From contig NZ_BOPG01000045.1 in NCBI RefSeq assembly GCF_016863635.1, positions 186,001 through 250,000 of the forward strand: 64,000 bases of DNA, in the 5' to 3' direction. The notes below the pieces were generated by a model. It made no database searches. It was not told where the DNA came from and was given only the letters and a program-made list of their open reading frames with translations. The translations under genes were made by a program, and so were the position numbers. This DNA is from Virgisporangium aurantiacum. Lineage in GTDB: Bacteria; Actinomycetota; Actinomycetes; Mycobacteriales; Micromonosporaceae. Below, one piece after another: positions 40,772 to 50,034 of the stretch (the stretch's first letter is position 1; each line of letters opens with the position of its first letter).

Positions 40772-42429
40772 GTGCGGAACCGGGAGACCGCCTCCTGCAG
40801 CTCGCCGGCCAGCCGGCTGAGCTCGGTGACGGTGTGGTCGGCGTCGCCGAGGATGGTCGTGGTGGTCTGCGCGGCGTCCGCGACCCCGCCGATGACGCGG
40901 GCGATGTTGCCGGCGCCGCTCGCGGCGTCGCTGATGTTGCGGGACATCTCGTTGGTCGTGGCGGTCTGCTCCTCCACGGCCGAGGCGATGGTCAGCTGGT
41001 AGTCGTTGATGCGCGCGATGATCTGGCTGATCTTCTGGATCGCCTGCACCGCGTTGGTGGTGTCGGACTGGATCGTCTCGACCCGGCGGGAGATGTCCTC
41101 GGTGGCCCGGGCGGTCTCCTGGGCCAGGTCCTTGACCTCGCTGGCGACTACCGCGAAACCCTTGCCGGACTCGCCGGCCCGCGCCGCCTCGATGGTGGCG
41201 TTGAGGGCCAGCAGGTTGGTCTGCTCGGCGATCGAGGTGATCACCTTCACCACGTTGCCGATCTCGGTCGACGACTCGCCGAGCTTGGCCACGGTCTGGT
41301 TGGCCGAGTCGGCGACGGCGACCGCTTCGGTGGCCACCGCGGAGACGTCGTTGGCGTTCTGCGCGATCTCGCGGATCGACGCGCTCATCTCCTCGGACCC
41401 GGCGGCGACGGTCTGCACGTTGTTCGACACCGTGCCGGCGTCGCCGGAGACCAGGTTGGCCTGGTCGGCGGTGTCGCGGGCGCTGCCGGCGATGCGGGCG
41501 GTGATCTGGGTGAGCTGACCGGCGCTCTGCCCGAGGGTCTGCGCGCCGCTGCTGAGCGTGTGCACGGTGGTGCGGATGCCGTCGGCGGCCCGGTTCACGG
41601 CGACGGCCATGGCGCCGAGTTCGTCGCGGGCGCGGACCTCCGCCCGCCGGGTGAGGTCACCGTTGGCCATGCTGTCCAGGGCGTCAGACACCGTTCGTAG
41701 CTGTGCGGCCATGAGCCGGTTCACGCGGACGCTGACGGCGAGCGCGAGGAGCAGTCCGACCACGAGGCAGACGATGAGAATCAGGCGTGCCTGGTGGTAG
41801 GAGTCCCGCGCCGCGGTCGTCTTGGCCGTCGCCTCGTCCATCTCCAGCTGCTGCAGCGCGGCCAGCGTGGCGTTCATCGCGGCCTCGGAGTCGTTCCACA
41901 GCTTGCTCTGCTCGGCGGCGCCGGTCGGCAGTGACGCGCCGGCCGGCGGCTGCTCCTGGAACACCAGCAGGTTGCGCAGCTGCACGTAGCGGGTGTACGT
42001 CGTGGTGAACGTGGTGATCTGCTCCACGCGGGCGGGCGACCCGGCGGCGCGCGTGCGGTAGGACTCGGCGGCACCGAGCACCATGGCGTCGCCGTCCTTG
42101 ATGGCCTGCCGGCCGCGGGGGCCGAGCGACGGGTCCGTCGTCTGCCAGGCGTACAGGGACAGGCCGCGGTACATCTCGCCCACGCCCTGCCGCACGACCA
42201 CGAGTTCGGCCATGCTCTCCAGGTGCGCCGACTTGAGCTCCTCGAAGTTCGAGTCGAGCTCGGACATCCGGGTCAGCGACACGACGCCGATGCCGATCGC
42301 CACCAGCGTGAGAACGGCCGTCGACACCAGGATCTTGGTGCCGAACCGGCGGTCGGAGAGCCAGCCGGTCAACCGGTTCCGCTCGATCGTCACGTTGATA
42401 GCGGACAGGTCGGTGCTCATCTGTGCCAC
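40768..42429 (-). CDS. Methyl-accepting chemotaxis protein
   Basis: 553 residues from GTG 42429 (ATG 42420 would remove three). The first membrane helix is about 33-53. A four-helix-bundle-type sensor region follows (about 55-215; SELDSNFEELKSAHLESMAELVVVRQGVGEMYRGL). Then come a second helix (about 217-238), HAMP (about 240-292) and the signalling domain with ITSIAEQTNLLALNATIEAARAGESGKGFAVVASEVKDLAQET. It has no CheR-docking pentapeptide. It is a paralogue of the receptor at 22509, but with a different sensor. The FliA-like -10 ends six bases before the GTG, implying a very short or absent leader. Confidence 0.95.
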   Translation of the reverse strand: MAQMSTDLSAINVTIERNRLTGWLSDRRFGTKILVSTAVLTLVAIGIGVVSLTRMSELDSNFEELKSAHLESMAELVVVRQGVGEMYRGLSLYAWQTTDPSLGPRGRQAIKDGDAMVLGAAESYRTRAAGSPARVEQITTFTTTYTRYVQLRNLLVFQEQPPAGASLPTGAAEQSKLWNDSEAAMNATLAALQQLEMDEATAKTTAARDSYHQARLILIVCLVVGLLLALAVSVRVNRLMAAQLRTVSDALDSMANGDLTRRAEVRARDELGAMAVAVNRAADGIRTTVHTLSSGAQTLGQSAGQLTQITARIAGSARDTADQANLVSGDAGTVSNNVQTVAAGSEEMSASIREIAQNANDVSAVATEAVAVADSANQTVAKLGESSTEIGNVVKVITSIAEQTNLLALNATIEAARAGESGKGFAVVASEVKDLAQETARATEDISRRVETIQSDTTNAVQAIQKISQIIARINDYQLTIASAVEEQTATTNEMSRNISDAASGAGNIARVIGGVADAAQTTTTILGDADHTVTELSRLAGELQEAVSRFRT

Positions 42430-42434
42430 GTCGC

Positions 42435-42463
42435 CCTATCGGCGGTCCCACCCCCGGGCTGAG
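42435..42463 (-). promoter_or_regulatory. FliA-type promoter of the second chemoreceptor gene
   Basis: On the minus strand, CTCA (42463-42460), 16 bases, then GCCGATAGG (42443-42435), identical in both boxes and spacing to the site before the EAL-HDOD gene. It also lies beside a CGGGCT-G-AGCCCG hairpin (42455-42467) that overlaps the -35 box. Confidence 0.68.
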
Positions 42464-42540
42464 CCCGAAGGCCCGTTGTCACCCGGCCGGGTCCTGGTGG
42501 GCCGTTCTCCCGCCGGACGGTCGCGCGAGGAGTAAGGTGC

Positions 42541-45500
42541 TCACGCCGTCCGCTGCCGTTCCGACGACGCGACGAGCGTGACCGCCGCCGTGGCCTCGGC
42601 CCCGTTGACGGCGATCCGCACCGTCACCGTTCCTGGCCGCAACGCGGTCAGCTCGCCGGTGTCCGGATCGAGCCGGGCGACGTGCCATGGCCGGATCCCG
42701 GCCCACCCTCCGATGTGGACACTCGGCGACGCCGACCAGTCGTAGCTGACCGGGTACGCCACCGGAAACTCCCGCGTGCCCTGGGTGACGGTGGCCCGCA
42801 GCGCGACCGGCGCGCCGACGACCGCCTCCGCGGGCGCGGCGAGCGCGAGGCCGTCGACGTGCGGACGGACCTCCGCCCGGAACCACCGCGGCCGGCCCGG
42901 GTCGACGCCGACCATCGTCCAGCCGGTGAAGCCGCCCTCGGCCGCCGGGGTCGACGGCGCCTTCCCGCTGTTGCCGTTGATGAGGTAGGGCACGCCGTCG
43001 ACCTGGGACGCGTGGAACGTGCCCACGTGCGCGCCGACGAACGCCGCGCCCTTGCCGGTGCCGTGCTGGAACTCGGCCAGCCACTGCTCGACCAGCGCCG
43101 CCTCCTTGCGGTCGCCGAGCTGGCTGCCCTTGGCCGGCGTGGGGTCGCGCGGCGGGTGGTGCTGCATCACGACCACGCCGGACACCGCCGGGTTGCCGCG
43201 CGCCTCGTCGAGCCGTTCGCGGAGCAGCGCGAGCTGGTCGAACCCGCCGCCGCGCAGCGTTCCGGTGGCGGAGTTCAGGAGCACGAACCGCACGCCCTTG
43301 TGGTCGAACGACCGGTACGTGGCGCCGAACTCGGCGGAGAAGTTGCCGGTGTCGCCCGGTCCCATGATCTCGTGGTTGCCCGGCACGTAGTACCACGGCA
43401 GGTCGTCGCCGAGCTCCTCGGTGAGGATGCGGCGGGCGAGCGTCATGTCGGCCGGGTACGCCGTGTCGACGAAGTCGCCGTTGATGACCAGGAAGTCGGG
43501 CCGGGCCGCCTTGATCTCCCGCAGGGTCCGGCGGGCCGCGGCGACCAGCGGGCTGTCCGGCGACGCCGCGACGAACTGGGCGTCGGACATCACCGCGTAC
43601 CGCCACGGCGCGTCGCCGACGGTGCCGTCGGTGACCACGAACGGCGCCCGCTGCACCGGTTTCGGCGGCGCGGTCACCGACGGGGCGACCTTCGCCACGA
43701 AGTCGTCGATCAGCACCTCGCCGGTGTACTGGCGGGCGGCGGCGGTCTCGATCGTGTAGAAGCGGTTGACCTTGATCGGGTACGCCACCGTCGGCGGCAC
43801 GGCGATCTCCAGGTACTGCCAACCGGTCCAGGTGATGTAGGGGCCGTACAGCGAGTAGGTCTGGTTGTTGGCGTCGGTGACGGTGAACGCCGTCCATTCG
43901 CCCTTGCCGTGCCCGTACACCCAGGCGCCGAGCGCGAGCGGCTGGCCCTCGATGGCGATCGGCTGCGGCGGGTAGGCGTACGCGGTGCGGGTGCCGGTCG
44001 ACAGCGTGAAGTCGTACGTGAGTCGCAGCCCGGCGCCGGTGTGTCCGTCGGCGACCGGGGTCACCGCGCCGGCCGCGCGGGCGGTGCCGAACTTCCAGGC
44101 GGCGCCGTCGTCGAAGTCGGCGAACAGCCGTGACTCCAGCCCCACCGACACCGGCACGACCGTGCTGGCGGTGCCGACGCGCACGGTGACGAGCGCCGAT
44201 CCGGTGGGCTGCTTCGCGGTGACGGAGAAGCCGCCGTCGCCGGCGGGCGTGATGTCGAGCAGGTTCCGGTCGTACTCCAGCCGGAGGTCGCCCGGCTCGA
44301 TCGGTGCCGTGTTCGCGCTCCGGTCGTAGCCGACCACCCCGAACCGGCCCGGCTGCTGCGGGTCGGCGATCGTCAGCCGGTCGGTGGTCGCCTCGATGCG
44401 TTCCAGCGGACCGAGCACGGTCAGCCCGATCCGGCCCTTCGCGGCGCCCCGGGCGGCGGTGACGGTCACGGTGCCGGGCAGCAGCGCCCGGAACGTCGCC
44501 GTGCGGCCGCCGCCGGGCTGGACGAAGCCGCGCGCCGGCGCGTCGACCCGCCAGGCCGGGTCGCCGGCCGCGGGGCCGTAGGTCTCGTCGTGGCCCCGGG
44601 CGGTCAGGGTCCGCGTCAGTCCGGGAAAGACCCTTTCCGGACGCCCACCGCGCACCGGCGCCGCTCCGGGAGCGGACGCGGGATCGGCGGCGGTCTCCAC
44701 CCAGAACCCGGTCAGCCGGCCGCTTCCGGCGGGGGCGAAGAGGCCGAGCCCGTTCGGCACCAGGCGTTCCCCGCCGTCGGACGGGCCGTTCTCCACCTGG
44801 ACCGTCGCGGAGCCGGGCTCGCGGGCCAGCATCGTCGAGGAGCCGCCGCCGTCGAGGTTGAGGGCGTGGACCGCGCCGAGTTCCTTCATCAGCAGGGCGA
44901 GTTCGCGCATGGTGGCGCCGCGGCTGTCGGCCTGCCGCCCGTCGACGGTGAGCAGGTACATTGTGCGGCCGTCGGCGGAGAAGCCGACCGCGGTGCGCGG
45001 GTGTGCCGTGACGTCGTCGGCGGCCTCGGGAGAGATCTGACCGTCGACGAGCAGCCGGGCGTTGCCGCCGATCGCGGCGCGCAGCTTGCTGTCGTCGCCG
45101 GCCCGGGCCCGGTAGTCGATCGAGACGGCGTCGCCGACGGCGAGCGCCCGCAGCGCGTCCGCGCCCTTCTCCCGCCCGACCAGCACGAAGCCGTCGGCTC
45201 CGATCGCGCCCGCGCCCGCACCGTCCGCGACGGCGGTGACCCGCCCACCGACCACGGTGACCTCGCGGACCCCGGCGGCACCCTGCACCGCCCGGTCGCG
45301 GCTGTAGGTGCCCCACAGGTGGGTGAACGCGCCGATCCCGTCGACGGGGATCGCGGCGCTGTTGAGCTGCGTGAGCGCGAGCGGTCCGCCGGGCGTCGTC
45401 ACGGACCCTTCGAAGAAGACGTCGACCACGCGCCCGATCCCGGCGGCGTCGATGCCGACCGCCCGGTTCCAGTCGGCACTCGGTGACTTGATGACCTGGC

Positions 45501-45906
45501 CGGCGCCGATGCCGACGCCGCGCGGCGCGCCGCTGTTGTTGATGTCGAAGAAGTCGCCGTTGACGGCGGCCACCGCGCGCTGGCGGTTCGCCTGCGCCGA
45601 CAACGGTTCGACGGCCGACACCGTGCCGGGGGACAGGTAGTCGACCCTGACCCCGCCGGTGAGGTCGGCGGTGAGCGCGTCGGCGCGCAGCCAGCCCCGC
45701 GGATCGACGCGGTCGAAGGAGCTCAGGGTGACGCCCGGCGCGACCGGCCGGTCCCGCCGATCGGTGTCGATGGACTGCACCGCGGCCGGTGCGGCCGGAT
45801 CGGCCCGGGCCACGGTCGGCACGGCGGTCGGCACCGCCAGGAGCGTGACGATCAGGGTGGTCCGTGCGGTGACCCCGCGGAACCGGGACCGTGTTGACGC
45901 GGACAT
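42541..45906 (-). CDS. Secreted phosphodiester glycosidase fused to metallophosphoesterase
   Basis: 1121 residues. A signal peptide (to about VARA|DP, residue 35) is followed by a NAGPA-like phosphodiester glycosidase domain (about 60-400; key segments AAVNGDFFDINNSGAPRG and NLDGGGSSTML near 349). Next come Ig- and CBM-like beta regions (about 400-740). Then follows a calcineurin-type metallophosphoesterase (about 765-1010) with AVMSDAQF (near 773), INGDFVD and GNHE (near 843). The C-terminal end is a Big-type beta domain. It is probably exported to cut sugar-phosphodiesters in polymers such as teichoic acids and then release phosphate. GGGAGG lies six bases before ATG 45906. Confidence 0.93.
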   Translation of the reverse strand: MSASTRSRFRGVTARTTLIVTLLAVPTAVPTVARADPAAPAAVQSIDTDRRDRPVAPGVTLSSFDRVDPRGWLRADALTADLTGGVRVDYLSPGTVSAVEPLSAQANRQRAVAAVNGDFFDINNSGAPRGVGIGAGQVIKSPSADWNRAVGIDAAGIGRVVDVFFEGSVTTPGGPLALTQLNSAAIPVDGIGAFTHLWGTYSRDRAVQGAAGVREVTVVGGRVTAVADGAGAGAIGADGFVLVGREKGADALRALAVGDAVSIDYRARAGDDSKLRAAIGGNARLLVDGQISPEAADDVTAHPRTAVGFSADGRTMYLLTVDGRQADSRGATMRELALLMKELGAVHALNLDGGGSSTMLAREPGSATVQVENGPSDGGERLVPNGLGLFAPAGSGRLTGFWVETAADPASAPGAAPVRGGRPERVFPGLTRTLTARGHDETYGPAAGDPAWRVDAPARGFVQPGGGRTATFRALLPGTVTVTAARGAAKGRIGLTVLGPLERIEATTDRLTIADPQQPGRFGVVGYDRSANTAPIEPGDLRLEYDRNLLDITPAGDGGFSVTAKQPTGSALVTVRVGTASTVVPVSVGLESRLFADFDDGAAWKFGTARAAGAVTPVADGHTGAGLRLTYDFTLSTGTRTAYAYPPQPIAIEGQPLALGAWVYGHGKGEWTAFTVTDANNQTYSLYGPYITWTGWQYLEIAVPPTVAYPIKVNRFYTIETAAARQYTGEVLIDDFVAKVAPSVTAPPKPVQRAPFVVTDGTVGDAPWRYAVMSDAQFVAASPDSPLVAAARRTLREIKAARPDFLVINGDFVDTAYPADMTLARRILTEELGDDLPWYYVPGNHEIMGPGDTGNFSAEFGATYRSFDHKGVRFVLLNSATGTLRGGGFDQLALLRERLDEARGNPAVSGVVVMQHHPPRDPTPAKGSQLGDRKEAALVEQWLAEFQHGTGKGAAFVGAHVGTFHASQVDGVPYLINGNSGKAPSTPAAEGGFTGWTMVGVDPGRPRWFRAEVRPHVDGLALAAPAEAVVGAPVALRATVTQGTREFPVAYPVSYDWSASPSVHIGGWAGIRPWHVARLDPDTGELTALRPGTVTVRIAVNGAEATAAVTLVASSERQRTA

Positions 45907-46070
45907 GCGACCTCCCGGGGCCTCCTGGGCACGAACATCCACCGCTGTCGAAATATCGTGAAGGTTTCCTTCGAATTCCTCAAGAGGGGAGAAGCTATTT
46001 TCCGGGTTCCGTCGACGTCGGCCGATTTGTAGGGTGGGTCGTGCTCCCAGCCTTCGAAGGAGGGTCTGCG
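45907..46070. promoter_or_regulatory. Divergent intergenic region, 164 bases
   Basis: This separates the glycosidase-phosphoesterase gene from the small membrane protein gene. It holds GAAGG-TTT-CCTTC (45960-45972) and AT-richer stretches (CGAAATATCG; GAAGCTATTTTCC) that may include both promoters. I see no clear PhoP-type GTTCACC repeats. Confidence 0.4.
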
Positions 46071-46592
46071 ATGAGTACCTCCACCGGCGAGCAGCGGATC
46101 GCCAAGCTGTTCGGCCTGCAGGGCGACAACTGGATGCGCCACGCGAACGCGGTCAGCGTCTGGACCAGGTTCGCCGTGTTGCCGATGATCGTCGTCTCGA
46201 TCTGGAGCCGGGACTGGATCGGGTGGTGGTCGCTGGTGCCGCTCGGCCTGTCGCTCGTGTTCATGATGGTCAATCCGCTGCTGTTCGCGCCGCCGCGGTC
46301 GACCCGCAACTGGGCGTCGAAGGCCGTCCTCGGCGAACGGGTCTGGGCCGAGCGCAACCAGGTCGAGGTGCCGGCCCGGTACCGCGAGTCCCGCTCCTTC
46401 GCCGTGACGTACGGCTTCCAGGTTCTCGGGCTCGTCGTGCTCGCCTACGGGCTGGCGCGGCTCGACGCCGTCGCCGCGGTGGCCGGGACGCTGCTCGTCC
46501 AGTGCGCCAAGTGCTGGTATCTCGACCGCATGGTGCTGCTGTTCGAGGACATGAAGGACCGGCACGCGCCGTACGCGGAATGGGATTTCTGA
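46071..46592 (+). CDS. Small integral membrane protein (possibly DUF6653-type)
   Basis: 173 residues with about four hydrophobic segments in two pairs (AVLPMIVVSIWSRDWIGWWSLVPLGLSLVFMMV; VTYGFQVLGLVVLAYGL...VAGTLLVQCAKCWYLD). The start is MSTSTGEQRIAKLFGLQGDNWMRHANAVSVWTRF. The WxRHANxxSVWTR pattern is one I associate with DUF6653 proteins, but from memory only. A GAAGGAGGG ribosome site at 46057-46065 supports the ATG. A strong hairpin terminator follows the stop. Confidence 0.8.
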   Translation: MSTSTGEQRIAKLFGLQGDNWMRHANAVSVWTRFAVLPMIVVSIWSRDWIGWWSLVPLGLSLVFMMVNPLLFAPPRSTRNWASKAVLGERVWAERNQVEVPARYRESRSFAVTYGFQVLGLVVLAYGLARLDAVAAVAGTLLVQCAKCWYLDRMVLLFEDMKDRHAPYAEWDF

Positions 46593-46593
46593 C

Positions 46594-46623
46594 GGCCCGG
46601 CGGCGCCTGAACACCGCCGGGCC
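46594..46623. terminator. Bidirectional hairpin terminator
   Basis: GGCCCGGCGG (46594-46603) and CCGCCGGGCC (46614-46623) form a perfect 10-bp stem with a 10-base loop between two convergent genes, starting 1 base after one stop and ending 9 bases before the other. Confidence 0.85.
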
Positions 46624-46632
46624 GACGGCGTT

Positions 46633-47190
46633 CTACTTGCGGAGCGTCGACAGGGCGTCGGACCAGGCGATCACCTGGTCCAGCGTGGCGGTCAGCGCGT
46701 CGAACTGGTGCCGGCCGGGCGTGATCGTCGTGAAGTTCTCGAAGTCGGTGTAGAACGACAGGGCGACCTGCGAGCGGACCGTGGCCAGTTGAAGCTCGGC
46801 CGCGATCAGCCGCAGGTGCTCCACGGCCCGGGCGTCGCCGACCACGCCGTAGCTGACGAAGCCCGCGGCCTTGTTGTTCCACTCGGCGTACAGGTAGTCG
46901 ATGGCGTTCTTCAGCACGCCGCTGGTCGAGTGGTTGTACTCCGGCGTCACGAAGACGTAGCCGTCGAAGGCGTCGATGACGCGCGACCACGCCCTGCTGT
47001 GCTCGTTGGCGTAGCTGCCCGCCGACGCCGGGATCGGCTCGTCGAGGTGCGGCAGCGGGTGGTCGGCGAGGTCGACGACGGCGAACTCGGCGTCGGTGCG
47101 CTTCGCCGCCTCCTCGTACACCCAGTCGGCGACCTGCCGGCTGTAGCGGCCGGGCCGGGAACTTCCGACGATGATGGCGATTCTGGTCAC
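46633..47190 (-). CDS. NAD(P)H-dependent FMN reductase
   Basis: 185 residues, flavodoxin-like. The FMN phosphate loop is GSSRPGRYSRQVADWV (about 9-24) and the second motif is VFVTPEYNHSTSGVLKNAIDYL (about 79-100). Family members reduce FMN, quinones or azo compounds. The gene is divergent from the HxlR regulator, a common redox/electrophile-sensing pair, so it is probably induced by quinones or aldehydes. It might also supply reduced FMN to the nearby two-component monooxygenase at 47978, which needs it; that is inference. Confidence 0.93.
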   Translation of the reverse strand: MTRIAIIVGSSRPGRYSRQVADWVYEEAAKRTDAEFAVVDLADHPLPHLDEPIPASAGSYANEHSRAWSRVIDAFDGYVFVTPEYNHSTSGVLKNAIDYLYAEWNNKAAGFVSYGVVGDARAVEHLRLIAAELQLATVRSQVALSFYTDFENFTTITPGRHQFDALTATLDQVIAWSDALSTLRK

Positions 47191-47261
47191 GGTGCGGACT
47201 CCTCACGGGTTACGGCGGCGATCTGTGCCGCTCGAACCGTGTGAGCGATTCCCCAATAACC

Positions 47262-47316
47262 TTGATTCCCGGTAGGAAATGGGCACTATTTAATGCCTGA
47301 CGCACTTCGAGGTGCG
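47262..47316 (+). promoter_or_regulatory. Candidate promoter and palindrome before the HxlR gene
   Basis: TTGATT (47262-47267) and TATTTAAT (47287-47294), spaced 19 bases, resemble a housekeeping promoter. CGCAC-TTCGAG-GTGCG (47301-47316) is a short palindrome just downstream, ending 17 bases before the HxlR start, and could be the repressor site serving both divergent genes. Confidence 0.4.
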
Positions 47317-47333
47317 CATTGGAGGGACCAGCG

Positions 47334-47681
47334 ATGACGACATGTCAGGATGACGACCTGCGGCTGGTGCTGCGCGGCCTGCTGACCACGATCGGCGACA
47401 AGTGGACCCTGGTCGTCGTGGCCGCCCTCGTCGACGGCGCGCAGCGGTTCACCGGGATCCAGCGCCGCGTCGACGGCATCTCCCACCGCATGCTCACCAA
47501 GACGCTGCGCGACCTCGAACACGACGGCCTGGTGTCGCGCGAGGTCCACGCCGAGGTGCCGCCGCGGGTGGAGTACGCGCTGACGCCGCTCGGGCGCACG
47601 CTCCTCGATCCCGTCGACGGCCTCATCCGCTGGGTCGACGAGCACGGCCGCACCGTGCTGCGCAACCGGGCGGCGCACTGA
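47334..47681 (+). CDS. HxlR-family transcriptional regulator
   Basis: 115 residues, a single winged helix-turn-helix of the HxlR/DUF24 type: GDKWTLVVVAALVDGAQRFTGIQRRVDGISHRMLTKTLRDLEHDGLVSREVHAEVPPRVEYALTPLGRTLLDPV. An N-terminal Cys (TTCQDD, residue 4) precedes the usual position of the redox-sensing cysteine. GGAGGG at 47321-47326 supports ATG 47334. It probably controls the divergent FMN reductase and itself. Confidence 0.93.
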   Translation: MTTCQDDDLRLVLRGLLTTIGDKWTLVVVAALVDGAQRFTGIQRRVDGISHRMLTKTLRDLEHDGLVSREVHAEVPPRVEYALTPLGRTLLDPVDGLIRWVDEHGRTVLRNRAAH

Positions 47682-47715
47682 CAGCACGCCGCCCGCACGA
47701 TCGCTCACCCGAGTG

Positions 47716-47730
47716 ACCCTGGCCCAGGGT
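47716..47730. terminator. Short palindrome after the HxlR gene
   Basis: ACCCTGG-C-CCAGGGT, 34 bases after the HxlR stop, may be part of a terminator. It is followed by a variant (TCCACAGTGA) of the recurring TCCACAGTGG word. Confidence 0.4.
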
Positions 47731-47755
47731 GGGTCCACAGTGACCCAACGTCGCT

Positions 47756-47823
47756 GATCTTGCAGTTGTGCTCGCCAAAAAACGGGCGAATTCCGGCAAA
47801 AAGGCGGGCACAACTGCAAGATC
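47756..47823. repeat. REP/MITE-like stem unit 1
   Basis: GATCTTGCAGTTGTGC (47756-47771) and its perfect reverse complement (47808-47823) flank a 36-base loop, which itself contains small hairpins around A-runs (CGCC-AAAAAAC-GGGCG; CCGGCAAAAAGGC). The A-rich loop and GATCTTGCAGTT arms are unlike the rest of the window. Confidence 0.75.
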
Positions 47824-47847
47824 GACAACCGAGGGCTGTCCTCCGGC

Positions 47848-47923
47848 GTCGATCTTGCGGTTGTGGTGCCTGGTTCGCCCGTATTTGCTGCTGTTTGTGG
47901 CCCACCATAACTGCAAGATCGAC
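47848..47923. repeat. REP/MITE-like stem unit 2
   Basis: GTCGATCTTGCGGTTGTGG begins the left arm (47848-47868); the right arm (47903-47923) matches it at 19 of 21 positions as a reverse complement. It shares the GATCTTGC-GTT arm with unit 1 but has a different 34-base loop. Together the two units fill most of the 296-base gap between the HxlR gene and the monooxygenase stop. No protein-coding gene is visible there. Confidence 0.7.
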
Positions 47924-47977
47924 TCAGGGGGGCGGTCGCGACAACCACCACGTGAACAGCTGTTGCAACTCAGGACG

Positions 47978-49305
47978 CTATGCGGGTACCGGCGCGGCGT
48001 TGCGGTTCGCCGGTCGGGTGAGGCCGTAGTGGTCGCGCAGGGTCGTTCCCTCGTACCCGGTGCGGAACAGGCCGCGGTGTTGCAGGATCGGCACCACGTG
48101 GTCGACGAAGTCGGCCAGCCCGCGGGGGAGCACGGGCGGCATGATGTTGAACCCGTCGGCGGCGCCGTTGTCGAACCAGTGCTGGATGGCGTCCGCCACC
48201 TGCTCCGGCGTGCCGGCGAACGTGCGGTGCCCGCGGCCGCCGCCGAGCCGGCCGATGAGCTGGCGCACGGTGAGCCGTTCGCGCCGGGCGAGCGTCACGA
48301 TGAGCGTGTACCGGCTCTTCGCGCCCTCGATCTCGTCCTCGTCGGGCAGGCCGTCCGGGAGTTCCCGGTCGAGGTCGAGGGCGTCGGGGGAGACGCGGAG
48401 CTGTTCGGCCAGTTGGCGCTTGGCGTACTCCGGTTTGATCAGCCGGTCCAGCTCCTCCTCCAGCGCCAGCGCCTCGCGTTCGGTGGCGGCGATCGCCGGC
48501 ACGATCCCGGGCAGGATCTTCACCGTGTCGGGGTCGCGGCCCGCGGCACCGGCGCGGCGCTTGAGGTCGACGTAGAACGCCTGCGCGTCGGCGAGGGTCT
48601 GCTGGGCGGTGAACACCGCCTCGGCGTACCGCGCGGCGAACCCGCGTCCGTTCTCCGACGAGCCGGCCTGCACCAGCAACGGATGTCCCTGCGGCGAGCG
48701 GGGCAGGTTCAACGCGCCGGCGACCCGGAAGTGCGGGCCGATGTGTGCCGGCGGGTACAGCCGGTCGTCGTCTCCCCAGACTCCGGCGGCCTTGTCGGCG
48801 AGCACGGCGTCGTCGGCCCAGCTGTCCCACAGGCGCAGTGACACGTCGACGAACTCGGCCGCGCGGTCGTACCGGTCGCGGTGGCTCGGCAGGTGGGTGC
48901 GGTTGAAGTTCTGCGCCGCGTCGAGGCCCGCCGTGGTGACGATGTTCCAGCCGGCCCGCCCGCCGCTGATGTGGTCGAGCGAGGCGAACCGGCGGGCCAG
49001 GTTGTACGGCTCGTTGTAGGTCGTCGACGCGGTCGCGATCAGTCCTATGTGGTCGGTCGCGCCGGCCAGCGCGGTCAGCAGCACGGTCGGTTCCAGCGCG
49101 CCGGACGGCCGCCGCCCGATGTCGCCCCACAGCACGGGGCTGTCGGCCAGGAACAGCGAGTCGAGCTTCCCCCGTTCGGCGATCCGGGCCATGCGCTTCC
49201 AGTGCGCCACGTCGGTGCCGGCGTGTGGGTCGCTCTCCGGCAGCCGCCAGGACGCCTCGTGGTGGCCGTTCTCCATCAGGAACGCGTTGAGATGCAGTCT
49301 TCTGG

Positions 49306-49309
<4 letters not shown>
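47978..49309 (-). CDS. FMN-dependent monooxygenase of the NtaA/SnaA/DszA family (LLM class)
   Basis: 443 residues. These luciferase-like enzymes use FMNH2 and oxygen to oxidise sulfonates, sulfones or aminopolycarboxylates. Family markers are LHLNAFLMENGHHEASWRLPESDP at the N-terminus, GLIATASTTYNEPYNLARRFASLDHISGGRAGWNIVTT (about 89-126), HIGPHFRVAGALNLPRSPQGHPLLVQAGSSENGRGFAARYAE and the C-terminal GTPEQVADAIQHWFDNGAADGFNI. Its start overlaps the ATPase gene by ATGA. Being the last gene of an SsuABC-like uptake operon under a cysteine-type leader, desulfurisation is the likely job; the substrate is unknown. Confidence 0.93.

Positions 49310-50009
<700 letters not shown>

Positions 50010-50034
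<25 letters not shown>

Noticed and set aside
47756..47923. CRISPR array
   Set aside because: Only two inverted units with different loops, no regular direct repeats or spacers, and no cas genes in the window.
47760..48029. Open frames across the repeat units (for example a Lys/Arg/Cys-rich 89-codon frame)
   Set aside because: They are made of the inverted-repeat arms and lack a ribosome site or homology; the region is better explained as a palindromic repeat family.
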